Shown one piece after another: positions 1 through 6,150 of a stretch of 6,296 nt of DNA (its first letter is position 1; every line of letters starts with the position of its first letter). The stretch lies in assembly GCA_937897495.1 (NCBI GenBank), contig CALCBL010000053.1, positions 1 through 6,296 of the forward strand, written 5' to 3'. The notes beneath the pieces were generated by a model, which saw only the letters and a program-made list of their open reading frames with translations, was not told where the DNA came from and ran no database searches. Origin of the DNA: an uncultured Burkholderiales bacterium (GTDB lineage: Bacteria > Pseudomonadota > Gammaproteobacteria > Burkholderiales > Burkholderiaceae_C). Position numbers and translations under genes: made by a program.

Positions 1-160
1 GGACTTGGATCTTGGCAATGTCTTCGTTGGTCGCACTGTTGCCCGCAATCACCGCCGCAGGATCACCAGGGGCCAACCTCAAAATGAGGAAAACCACCAG
101 TGACACCACGAACAGCACCGGCAGCACCGCAAGAATGCGGCGCAACAGGAATTGAAGCAT
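1..160 (-). CDS. ABC transporter permease, DppB/OppB type (N-terminal part, cut by window edge)
   Basis: Inner-membrane subunit of a peptide/oligopeptide-type ABC importer. Only the first 53 residues are present, because the gene runs off the left edge. They show a basic start (MLQFLLRRIL), one hydrophobic membrane segment at about residues 9-28, and the motif RLAPGDPA at residues 28-35, which is typical of the first periplasmic segment of DppB/OppB-like permeases. The ATG lies 3 bp after the stop codon of the solute-binding protein gene, so the two genes are surely co-transcribed and probably translationally coupled. No strong Shine-Dalgarno is visible, which fits coupling. The remaining transporter genes (second permease, ATPases) would be expected to the left, outside the window. 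The substrate cannot be read from this fragment. The family is clear; the exact subfamily is not. Confidence 0.9.
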   Translation of the reverse strand, partial: MLQFLLRRILAVLPVLFVVSLVVFLILRLAPGDPAAVIAGNSATNEDIAKIQV

Positions 161-163
161 GGC

Positions 164-1753
164 TTAGTTTTTCTTCATGTTCCAAAGCAAGGGGACGCCA
201 GGTGTGATGAGCATGCCCGTTACATTGGATCGCACAGCAGCAGGGCTGATGTATTGACCCAAAGGTGCATGGGTTGCGGTTTCGAATGCCACACGCTGAA
301 TTTCAGAGGCAATTTTCTTTTTCTCAGCAATTTCTGTGGTGCGTGCAAAACGGCCCTTCAGGTACTCGAGGCGCGGTTCATCTTGCCAACCGAACCAACC
401 ATTTTGACCTTTGGCATTGAGCATGGCCATGGACAGAGGATTGGTAATGTCTCCGGCAGTCCAAGCAGTCAGGAAGATGTTCCATCCACCTTGTGCAGGC
501 GCGTCTTTCTTGGCACGGCGGGCTAACAAGGTAGCCCAGTCCATTTGTTGGAAGTCAACCTTGAAGCCGGCCGCTTGCAATTGTTGCTGCGCGACCAATG
601 GCAATTTGGCAATGGAAGCCAAATCGGTGGGGCGCATCAAAGTGACAGGCGTGCCGTCATAGCCGGCTTCTGCCAACATTTGTTTGGCCTTGGCAGGATT
701 GGCAACGCCCGTGAAATAGCCTGTGTCTTCATCGGAATACGTTGTGCCGCAAGGGAACATGCTTCGGCACAGACGACCCAACTCGGGCACGCCCACTTGG
801 GTATTGATATAAGCCTGCTGGCCCATGGCCACCATGGCAGCTTGCCTGATTTTGGGGTTGTTAAAGGGAGCATGCAAGTGGTTAAAGCGCATGATGAATT
901 GCAAACCTGCTGGCGCGAAGTTTTCTACACGCACGCCTTCGGTTTTCTTCAAGGCGTCCATCTGCTCAAAACTAGGTTGCTCAATGATGTCGACTTCGCC
1001 AGCTTTGAGTGCATTGAACTGCGTTTGAGTGTCGCGAATAATGACCCACTCGACGCGGTCAAAATTAACGGGGCGGCCACCCGCCATGGCACTGGGCGCC
1101 TCAGGGCGTGATTTGTATTTGGCATTTTTGGTGTACACCACCAAAGCGCCAGGTTTGAACTCATCTGCTTTGAAAACAAACGGACCAGAACCAATGTGCT
1201 CTTTAATTTGCTCGGTGCCAGGCGTGGCAGCAATGCGCGCCGGCATGATGAAGGGCACGTTGGAAGAAGCTTTGCCAAACGCATCCAGCACAATGCCGCA
1301 GGGTTGATTCAAAATGAGTTTAAACGTATTGGCGTCGGGTGTTTCATAACCCGTGATGAAAGTAGCAAGGACGCCGCCCATGGCGTCACGACTGGCCCAA
1401 CGTTTCAATGAAGCCACCACGTCTTCGCTGGTGACAGGCTTGCCATCGTGAAACTCTAGGCCAGAACGGAGCTTGAAAGTCCAAGTTTTTTCATCTTTGG
1501 AAACTTGATAAGACTCCACCATTTGCGGCTTGATCTGGCCCTTGGCATCTTCTGTGAACAAGGTGTCGTAAATCATGTACGCATGATTGCGCGTGACGTA
1601 GGCCGTGGTCCAAATGGGGTCTAGCACGGTGAGGTTGGCATGCGGCACAAAGCGCAATACTTTGCTGTTGGCGGGCTGCGCATGGGCAGTGCCAACGGCC
1701 ATCATGGCCAAACTGAGGGAAAGACTGGCTGCAAAAAGTGAACGGCGTTTCAT
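164..1753 (-). CDS. ABC transporter substrate-binding protein, family 5 (peptide/dipeptide type)
   Basis: Periplasmic receptor that would deliver its ligand to the permease encoded 3 bp downstream. The 529-residue product has a classical Sec signal peptide: basic MKRR, a hydrophobic stretch from about residue 5 to 20, and an AHA|QP cleavage site after residue 25. The mature part follows the SBP_bac_5 pattern: LDPIWTTAYVTRNHAYMIYD near the N-terminus, then WTFKLRSGLEFHDGKPVTSEDVV, a hallmark of the DppA/OppA/GsiB group, and later FNALKAGEVDIIEQP. Its length is normal for the family. The ATG at 1753 is supported by GGAG nine bases upstream and by the signal peptide beginning there. There is no lipobox, so it is a soluble periplasmic protein. 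The ligand is uncertain: peptides, glutathione, amides or other small compounds are all bound within this family. The divergent amidase and the nearby M20 hydrolase favour a peptide- or amide-bonded ligand (inference). Confidence 0.95.
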   Translation of the reverse strand: MKRRSLFAASLSLSLAMMAVGTAHAQPANSKVLRFVPHANLTVLDPIWTTAYVTRNHAYMIYDTLFTEDAKGQIKPQMVESYQVSKDEKTWTFKLRSGLEFHDGKPVTSEDVVASLKRWASRDAMGGVLATFITGYETPDANTFKLILNQPCGIVLDAFGKASSNVPFIMPARIAATPGTEQIKEHIGSGPFVFKADEFKPGALVVYTKNAKYKSRPEAPSAMAGGRPVNFDRVEWVIIRDTQTQFNALKAGEVDIIEQPSFEQMDALKKTEGVRVENFAPAGLQFIMRFNHLHAPFNNPKIRQAAMVAMGQQAYINTQVGVPELGRLCRSMFPCGTTYSDEDTGYFTGVANPAKAKQMLAEAGYDGTPVTLMRPTDLASIAKLPLVAQQQLQAAGFKVDFQQMDWATLLARRAKKDAPAQGGWNIFLTAWTAGDITNPLSMAMLNAKGQNGWFGWQDEPRLEYLKGRFARTTEIAEKKKIASEIQRVAFETATHAPLGQYISPAAVRSNVTGMLITPGVPLLWNMKKN

Positions 1754-1762
1754 CAGGGTTTA

Positions 1763-1766
1763 CTCC
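1763..1766 (-). promoter_or_regulatory. Ribosome binding site of the solute-binding protein gene
   Basis: GGAG on the minus strand, nine bases before the ATG at 1753. It is the best Shine-Dalgarno match in this intergenic region and supports the chosen start. Confidence 0.7.
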
Positions 1767-1796
1767 AAAAGAAAATAAAATGAAATTGCCAATAGC

Positions 1797-1815
1797 TTGA
1801 CAGTTCCAAGTTCAA
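1797..1815. promoter_or_regulatory. Candidate LysR-type operator (TTGA-N11-TCAA)
   Basis: TTGA at 1797-1800 and TCAA at 1812-1815 form a dyad with eleven bases between the arms, matching the T-N11-A geometry of LysR-type regulator sites. It lies near the middle of the divergent region, where such sites usually occur. No LysR gene is present in the window. Four-base arms arise easily by chance, so confidence is low. Confidence 0.25.
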
Positions 1816-1870
1816 AATGGTGAGACTAGAAAACACCCCCACTATAGACCTCTGAAAGCAAAATAAACTC

Positions 1871-3301
1871 ATGGTCATCCCCAATATGTCAGCGCTGGCT
1901 TTGTCAAAAGCCATCCACAACAAGCAAGTGTCCTGCCGGGAAGTGATGCAGGCTTATTTGAATCAAATCGAAAAACACAATCCTGCCAGCAACGCCATCG
2001 TCAGCCTTGCACCCCAAGAAGCCATCTTGGCCCAAGCCGACGAACGCGATGCCCAACTGGCCCGTGGTCAGTCCATGGGGTGGATGCATGGCTTTCCGCA
2101 TGCCGTGAAGGACTTGGCGGATGCGGCAGGCTTTCGCACCAGTTTGGGTTCACCCCTCACGCCTCACTCGCCTGTGGCCAAAGATGGCCTGATGGCAGCT
2201 CGCATGCGTGCCGCGGGTTGCATCATGATTGGCAAAACCAACACGCCAGAATTTGGTTTGGGCTCGCACACTTTCAATGAAGTTTTTGGTGCCACCCGAA
2301 ATGCTTGGGACCCCACCAAAACGGCAGGCGGCAGCAGTGGCGGTGCCGCTGTAGCGCTGGCGCAGCGCATGTTGCCGGTGGCCGATGGCTCTGACTTTAT
2401 GGGCAGCCTGCGCAATCCAGCAGGGTGGAACCATGTCTATGGCATGCGCCCCTCACAAGGTCGCGTGCCAAGGCCATCGGTACCCGATGTTTTCATTGCA
2501 CAACTGGGCACTGAAGGGCCCATGGCGCGAACGGTGTCAGATTTAGCCATGTTGCTTTCAACTCAAGCTGGCTACGATGCGCGTGCACCTTTGTCGATTC
2601 AAGAAAGTGGCGCGGCATTTGCACACAGCTTGGAAGCCAACATGAAAGGCAAGCGATTAGGATGGCTTGGCAACTTGAATGGCTACTTGCCCATGGAATC
2701 TGGCATTCTGGAAGTTTGTCAAGGTGCGCTTCAGGTTTTAGAAACCACAGGATGCAGTGTCGAAACCACATCCGTCAGCATGCAGCCGGAAGAAATCTGG
2801 GATGCATGGTTGGTGTGGCGCGAAGCACTGGCAGGGCCCAGCGCCGGTGCTTTCGCTCACCTTCCCAATTGGCGCGAGAAAGTTAAACCCGAAGCGCAAT
2901 GGGAATACGACCAGTCCTTAGACCTCACAGGCAACCAATTGATGAAGGCCAGTGCCACACGCACACGCTTTTACCAAAGCATGCTGTCCCTGTTTGAATC
3001 GTTTGATGTGCTGGCCATTCCCACGGCGCAAGTTTGGCCATTCGATGTCAAAGAGCGTTGGCCGCAAAGCATTGCAGGGCGCACCATGGACACCTACCAT
3101 CGCTGGATGGAAGTGGTTTTGTATCCAACATTTGCAGGTTTGCCCGCCATCAGTGTGCCTGCTGGCTTCAATGCGCAAGGTTTGCCCATGGGCTTGCAAC
3201 TCATTGGCAAACCCAAAGGCGACTTTGAATTGTTGCAAGTGGCGCATGCCTACGAACAGGCGGCGCAAGATTTAATCCAAAAGCGGCCGCCCGGAATTTA
3301 A
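1871..3301 (+). CDS. Amidase-signature family hydrolase
   Basis: Cytoplasmic serine amidohydrolase of the amidase-signature family (also containing GatA and fatty acid amide hydrolase), hydrolysing a carboxamide or releasing an acyl group. The 476-residue product carries the full Ser-cisSer-Lys triad: Lys80 in HAVKDL, Ser155 in the glycine-serine loop AGGSSGGAA (residues 152-160), and nucleophile Ser179 in MGSLRNPAG. The spacings Lys-75-Ser-24-Ser equal those of characterised members such as FAAH. The C-terminal part has the usual FAGLPAISVPAGF and GLPMGLQLIG motifs. The residues before the nucleophile are Phe-Met-Gly rather than the usual x-Gly-Gly, which marks a distinct subgroup. GatA itself is unlikely, because there is no gatB or gatC nearby. 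The ATG at 1871 has only a weak GAAAG upstream; Met6 at 1886 is a possible alternative. No signal peptide is seen. It is transcribed divergently from the ABC importer, so it may process the imported compound. Substrate unknown. Confidence 0.93.
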   Translation: MVIPNMSALALSKAIHNKQVSCREVMQAYLNQIEKHNPASNAIVSLAPQEAILAQADERDAQLARGQSMGWMHGFPHAVKDLADAAGFRTSLGSPLTPHSPVAKDGLMAARMRAAGCIMIGKTNTPEFGLGSHTFNEVFGATRNAWDPTKTAGGSSGGAAVALAQRMLPVADGSDFMGSLRNPAGWNHVYGMRPSQGRVPRPSVPDVFIAQLGTEGPMARTVSDLAMLLSTQAGYDARAPLSIQESGAAFAHSLEANMKGKRLGWLGNLNGYLPMESGILEVCQGALQVLETTGCSVETTSVSMQPEEIWDAWLVWREALAGPSAGAFAHLPNWREKVKPEAQWEYDQSLDLTGNQLMKASATRTRFYQSMLSLFESFDVLAIPTAQVWPFDVKERWPQSIAGRTMDTYHRWMEVVLYPTFAGLPAISVPAGFNAQGLPMGLQLIGKPKGDFELLQVAHAYEQAAQDLIQKRPPGI

Positions 3302-3316
3302 AGCCAGCCTGCTTTT
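3300..3316. terminator. Weak bidirectional hairpin between convergent genes
   Basis: The 29 bp between the convergent stop codons overlap a short hairpin: AAAGC (3300-3304), a six-base loop, GCTTT (3311-3315), then one more T. It is symmetric, so it could act on both strands. The stem is only five pairs with two G-C pairs and the T-tract is short, so it is a weak candidate. It is the only hairpin seen in the junction. Confidence 0.25.
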
Positions 3317-3330
3317 CAAGCCTTGGATTT

Positions 3331-4668
3331 TTATCGCATGGCGCCCGTCAAAGTGAGGCTGGCCAAGGCCATCACTTTGGCCGAATCGACCAGTTCTTGA
3401 ATGCCCACATACTCATTGGGCTGGTGCGCCAAATCCAAAATGCCCGGGCCATAAGCAATGCAGTCTTTCAGCTGGCCGGTTCGCACAATGTGCTTTTGAT
3501 CGTAGGTGCCTGGGCTGGAAATGTAGGAAGGCTCGCGTCCCAGCACACGCGCAATGGCGCGCGCCGTGGCATCGACCACAGGTGCATCGCGCGGCGTAGC
3601 GGTAGGCACAAAGCTCATGATGTCGCGAATACCAAAATCAAAACCCGGACGCGTGCGCTTCAACTCATCGAGCATGTCAATGATTTCTTGTTTCACAGCT
3701 TCCAAATTTTCTTCAGCAATGAAGCGCCGATCGAGTACGGTGCGGCAGCTGTGCGCCACCACAGGTGATGGCGAATCGGCGGTAGGCCAACCACGTGCAT
3801 CGGTTGCATAGTGTTGCTCCACTTGACCGCCGTGAATGCTGTTGATGTTCAAGGTGCTGACGCGCGCGCCTGGCGGCTCGACAGGCTCTGAGGTATGTCG
3901 CTGCTTCAATCGCGGTTGCAATTGGGTTTCAAGCAAATGAATGAAGGCGCTCATGTGGTTAATGGCGCTGTCGCCCAAAAAGGGCATAGAGCCATGCGCA
4001 ATGCGGCCTTTGGTTTCTACCTCACCCCACCAAACACCGCGATGACCCAAACAAATTCGGTCAACGCCCAATGGCTCAGGAATGATGACGTGGTGCACAC
4101 GCGGCTTGCTGAAATAGCCGCGCTCTGCCAAATAACCCACACCTGCAAAGCCGCCCGACTCTTCGTCAACGGTGCCACTGATTTCAAGCGCGCCTGGAAT
4201 GGGCATGCCCGATTCAATCAGGGCTTCACACGCAATGATGCTGGCTGCCAATCCACCCTTCATGTCGCAAGTGCCACGGCCATAAATTTTGCCGTCGCGA
4301 ATTTCTGCACCGAAGGGGTCGGAGGTCCAGCCGCTGCCGGCTTCCACCACATCGATGTGACTGTTGAAGTGCACGCACTCGCCGGTGCTGGAACCTTGCC
4401 AACGCGCCACCACATTGACGCGTGGCTTGGCATCTGAATCGCCTGGTGCGCCATACGCACGGACATATTCCACCGCAAAACCGCGTGGCTTGAGTCGCTC
4501 ACCAATGTAACGAGCGCAAGCTTCGTAGGCATCGCCCGGCGGGTTGACGGTGGGAATGCGGACCAAGTCTTGCGTGAGGGCCACCACTTCATCGCGCTTG
4601 GCTTCAATGCGTGCCAAGACCGCTTGGACTTGCGGGCTCAAAGCTTCTGCAGTGGTTTTTGAGTTCAT
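3331..4668 (-). CDS. M20-family metallopeptidase / ArgE-DapE-type deacylase
   Basis: Probable cytoplasmic di-zinc hydrolase that removes an acyl group from an N-acyl amino acid or cleaves a small peptide. The 445-residue product shows all M20 metal and catalytic positions: His104 and Asp106 (NSHIDVV), Asp135 (GRGTCDMKGG, bridging ligand), Glu169 (general base) with Glu170 (VDEESGG), Glu198 (IIPEPLG), and the late His415 (LAHQPNEYV). His225 in RIAHGSMP fits the lid/dimerisation domain. Length and motif order match the ArgE/DapE-like group. The paralogues ArgE, DapE and carboxypeptidase G2 cannot be told apart by eye, so no substrate is assigned. The start was placed at 4668, not at the in-frame ATG at 4704, because GGAG lies nine bases upstream and the ATG overlaps the preceding stop as TAATG. 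It is the last gene of the regulator-dioxygenase operon and converges on the amidase. Confidence 0.93.
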   Translation of the reverse strand: MNSKTTAEALSPQVQAVLARIEAKRDEVVALTQDLVRIPTVNPPGDAYEACARYIGERLKPRGFAVEYVRAYGAPGDSDAKPRVNVVARWQGSSTGECVHFNSHIDVVEAGSGWTSDPFGAEIRDGKIYGRGTCDMKGGLAASIIACEALIESGMPIPGALEISGTVDEESGGFAGVGYLAERGYFSKPRVHHVIIPEPLGVDRICLGHRGVWWGEVETKGRIAHGSMPFLGDSAINHMSAFIHLLETQLQPRLKQRHTSEPVEPPGARVSTLNINSIHGGQVEQHYATDARGWPTADSPSPVVAHSCRTVLDRRFIAEENLEAVKQEIIDMLDELKRTRPGFDFGIRDIMSFVPTATPRDAPVVDATARAIARVLGREPSYISSPGTYDQKHIVRTGQLKDCIAYGPGILDLAHQPNEYVGIQELVDSAKVMALASLTLTGAMR

Positions 4669-5819
4669 TAGTTTTGTCTCCAAGGCAGGCCGCGCATGCG
4701 CCAACCGCCCAGCTTGCCACGGTGTGCTTCAGCGTTGGGGTCGCCCTCAAAACCTTCCAAAATATTGAAAGCCTCAATGCCCAACTGACTGGCCCTTTGC
4801 GCAGCAGCCACCGACCTCACACCGCTTCGGCACAGCAACACAATTTTGAGCCCCTCAGCCGCAATGCGTTGAATGCCAGCATCAAATTCTGGGTTCACAT
4901 CAACCACCGGCCACTGCTTCCAAGCCAGCGGCTTGGCTTCAGGCACAAACCCGACCCAAGCGCGCTCGGCATCAGATCGCACGTCGACCATCACAGCCTC
5001 GCCCGACTGCACCCAGTGCCAAGCCAATTCAGGCGATACATCGCCGGCATAACCGTCTGCAGGACGGATTGATAAAACATCATTTCGCACAGGCTCTCCT
5101 CCGGCATCTTGCCGTAAACCAGAATTTAAATTGGCGGGCACCGCTTCATCAATCCGACGCGGCTTAGGCAGGTTCAGATTGTTCATGGTTGCAACAAACT
5201 GCGCTTTGGTTTGACCCGCAACACGCACATTGTTTTTGATCTCATCACCAATGCTTGAATGCGTTCGGCCTTGATAATCATGGCCCGGCCACACCGTGGT
5301 GCCCTCAGGTAATTTGAACAAGATCTCGGTGAGGCTGTGATAAAGCGCTTCAGCGCTGCCCGACTGAAAGTCTGTGCGGCCGCAACCCCGGATGAGCAAG
5401 GTATCGCCCGTGAAAACATGCCCACCCTCGTTGGCCGCTACATAAAAACTCATGCTGCCTGCGGTATGGCCAGGGGTGTGCAAAGCCTTGAGCGCAAACG
5501 CGCCAAATGAAATCATTTGACCATCGACCAGTTGCACCGAGGCTGTGCCAATGTGACAGCCCTCAGGCGCTGCCGTTTTCAAACCTAAATGTTCAGCCAG
5601 CAAACCTGCGCTGGTAATGTGATCTGCATGCGCATGGGTTTCTAAAGCCCAATTGACTTTGAGGCCTTTGTCTTGAATGAGTTTTTGATCGCGCTCAATT
5701 TGATTGTCCACGGGATCAATGATGACGGCATCCAGCGAGTCAGGGTCAAAGACCAAATAGGTGTAAGTGCTGGAATGGCTGTCAAACAGTTGAATGGCTT
5801 GCGCTTGCGATTTAGGCAT
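4668..5819 (-). CDS. Persulfide dioxygenase-rhodanese fusion (ETHE1-type metallo-beta-lactamase fold)
   Basis: Two-domain enzyme of sulfide detoxification. Residues 1 to about 235 are a metallo-beta-lactamase fold: THAHADH at 61-67, HTPGHT at 114-119, FTGDT at 136-140 and WPGHDY at 177-182. The iron-binding triad expected from ETHE1 is His62, His118 and Asp139. RGCGRTDFQ at 144-152 and the IDEAVPANL segment near 223-231 are ETHE1-specific, which separates it from glyoxalase II. Residues from about 260 to 383 form a rhodanese domain with active-site Cys330 in the loop CRSGVR. By family knowledge, the first domain oxidises glutathione persulfide to sulfite and glutathione using O2, and the second moves sulfane sulfur between thiols and sulfite (thiosulfate). 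No signal peptide, so cytoplasmic. Its ATG is 8 bp after the regulator stop, with AAGG at 5826-5829 as ribosome site overlapping that stop. Both domains look intact. Similar fusions are known as Blh, PRF or CstB-like proteins. Confidence 0.94.
   Translation of the reverse strand: MPKSQAQAIQLFDSHSSTYTYLVFDPDSLDAVIIDPVDNQIERDQKLIQDKGLKVNWALETHAHADHITSAGLLAEHLGLKTAAPEGCHIGTASVQLVDGQMISFGAFALKALHTPGHTAGSMSFYVAANEGGHVFTGDTLLIRGCGRTDFQSGSAEALYHSLTEILFKLPEGTTVWPGHDYQGRTHSSIGDEIKNNVRVAGQTKAQFVATMNNLNLPKPRRIDEAVPANLNSGLRQDAGGEPVRNDVLSIRPADGYAGDVSPELAWHWVQSGEAVMVDVRSDAERAWVGFVPEAKPLAWKQWPVVDVNPEFDAGIQRIAAEGLKIVLLCRSGVRSVAAAQRASQLGIEAFNILEGFEGDPNAEAHRGKLGGWRMRGLPWRQN
4678..4681 (-). promoter_or_regulatory. 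Ribosome binding site deciding the M20 gene start
   Basis: GGAG on the minus strand, nine bases before the ATG at 4668, and located inside the end of the dioxygenase gene. No comparable site precedes the alternative ATG at 4704. Together with the TAATG overlap it indicates reinitiation by ribosomes finishing the upstream gene. Confidence 0.7.
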
Positions 5820-5827
5820 GGCCGGCC

Positions 5828-6073
5828 TTAGGCAAATTTCGTGAGCATTTCGGCCACATGTTCTGCCGATTGATCACCTTGCTCAATCATGCAACCCACC
5901 ATGGCAAAAAAGGATTTGTCCAAAGCTTTGCGAGAAGCCGCCATTTGCTGCGCAATTTTTTCGCAGTCAGCGTCGGTCTCAATGAGTTTTTGCAAACCCC
6001 TCAATTGACCTTCAATTCGGGCCAGACGGGCACAAAGGGCTTTCTTTTTTTCAGGATCGGCAATACGGCTCAT
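5828..6073 (-). CDS. CsoR/FrmR/CstR-superfamily transcriptional repressor, probable persulfide sensor
   Basis: Small all-helical DNA-binding regulator of 81 residues, normal for the family. The first helix carries RLARIEGQLRGLQKLIE (residues 16-32), the hallmark basic RxxRIxGQxxG pattern that contacts DNA. Cys37 (DADCEKI) is the conserved first-ligand cysteine. The partner positions 25 and 29 residues later, His and Cys in copper sensors and Cys at the second in CstR, are Met62 and Gly66 here. Cys61 instead sits 24 residues after Cys37, and a further Cys14 is present. A standard Cu(I) sensor is therefore unlikely. Genomic position directly before a persulfide dioxygenase fusion and divergent from a YeeE/YedE gene points to (per)sulfide sensing (inference). 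The start is ATG at 6073; an in-frame TTG at 6097 would add eight residues but is a poorer choice. The ribosome site is weak (AGAAAG). Confidence 0.88.
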   Translation of the reverse strand: MSRIADPEKKKALCARLARIEGQLRGLQKLIETDADCEKIAQQMAASRKALDKSFFAMVGCMIEQGDQSAEHVAEMLTKFA

Positions 6074-6150
6074 GGAAATCTTTCTGGAGGACAGCAAATT
6101 ATGATAACTTCTGCCAGCTTTTTTGGAACATTTTTCGGAAACACTTCGAC
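6074..6150. promoter_or_regulatory. Divergent promoter/operator region between regulator and YeeE/YedE genes
   Basis: This 77-bp region must drive both the leftward sulfur operon and the rightward transporter gene. TATGAT at 6100-6105 (plus) and TATCAT at 6102-6107 (minus) overlap within TTATGATAA, a near-palindrome extended by AA and TT to 6096-6110 with one mismatched pair. A minus-strand -35-like TTCCAA lies 16 bp upstream of TATCAT; no good plus-strand -35 is visible. A regulator bound here would control both directions at once (inference). Confidence 0.5.
6119..6143 (+). repeat. Tandem T-tract/GGAA direct repeat in the divergent control region
   Basis: TTTTTTGGAACA (6119-6130) is followed directly by TTTTTCGGAAACA (6131-6143). 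The two copies differ by one substitution and one inserted A. They lie between the putative shared -10 region and the YeeE/YedE start, so they could be a regulator-binding site, a flexible AT-rich upstream element for the minus-strand promoter, or chance. Confidence 0.4.

Larger units (their letters stand above)
1754..1870. promoter_or_regulatory. Divergent intergenic control region between ABC transporter and amidase genes
   Basis: This 117-bp AT-rich stretch separates the start of the leftward solute-binding protein gene from that of the rightward amidase, so it must carry both promoters. On the plus strand a perfect TTGACA sits at 1797-1802, but nothing close to TATAAT follows at 16-18 bp. 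TATAGA at 1843-1848 could be a -10 for the amidase, without a good -35. On the minus strand only weak matches are seen (CTGTCA, 17 bp, TTTTAT). Poor core promoters in a divergent arrangement suggest activator dependence (inference). A dyad inside it is listed separately. Confidence 0.5.

Noticed and set aside
545..1111. Open frame of 188 codons on the plus strand, antisense to the solute-binding protein gene
   Set aside because: It lies wholly inside a well-supported gene, resembles no known family, and has no ribosome site. Open antisense frames are expected from the codon bias of the real gene.
1871..3301. Naming the amidase as GatA, subunit A of Glu-tRNA(Gln) amidotransferase
   Set aside because: There is no gatB or gatC neighbour, the nucleophile loop differs from that of GatA, and the gene is divergent from a transport operon.
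3895..4437. Open frame of 180 codons on the plus strand, antisense to the M20 gene
   Set aside because: The opposite strand carries all M20 catalytic motifs in this interval. The plus-strand product has no recognisable domain.
4669..4704. Upstream in-frame ATG at 4704 giving a 457-residue M20 protein
   Set aside because: It has no ribosome site and would overlap the dioxygenase gene by 37 bases. The ATG at 4668 has GGAG at good spacing and a TAATG coupling overlap.
4668..5819. Reading the metallo-beta-lactamase domain as glyoxalase II (hydroxyacylglutathione hydrolase)
   Set aside because: The GCGRTDFQ motif, the IDEAVPANL segment and the fused rhodanese domain are features of ETHE1-type persulfide dioxygenases.
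5820..5827. GGCCGGCC palindrome between regulator and dioxygenase genes
   Set aside because: It is only the 8-bp gap between two tightly packed genes and serves as spacer for the ribosome site. It is too short for a terminator and has no T-tract.
6074..6097. TTG start at 6097 adding eight residues to the regulator
   Set aside because: Family members begin a few residues before the (K)xRLxRIxGQ helix, which the ATG at 6073 gives. The extra residues would also occupy the likely promoter region.
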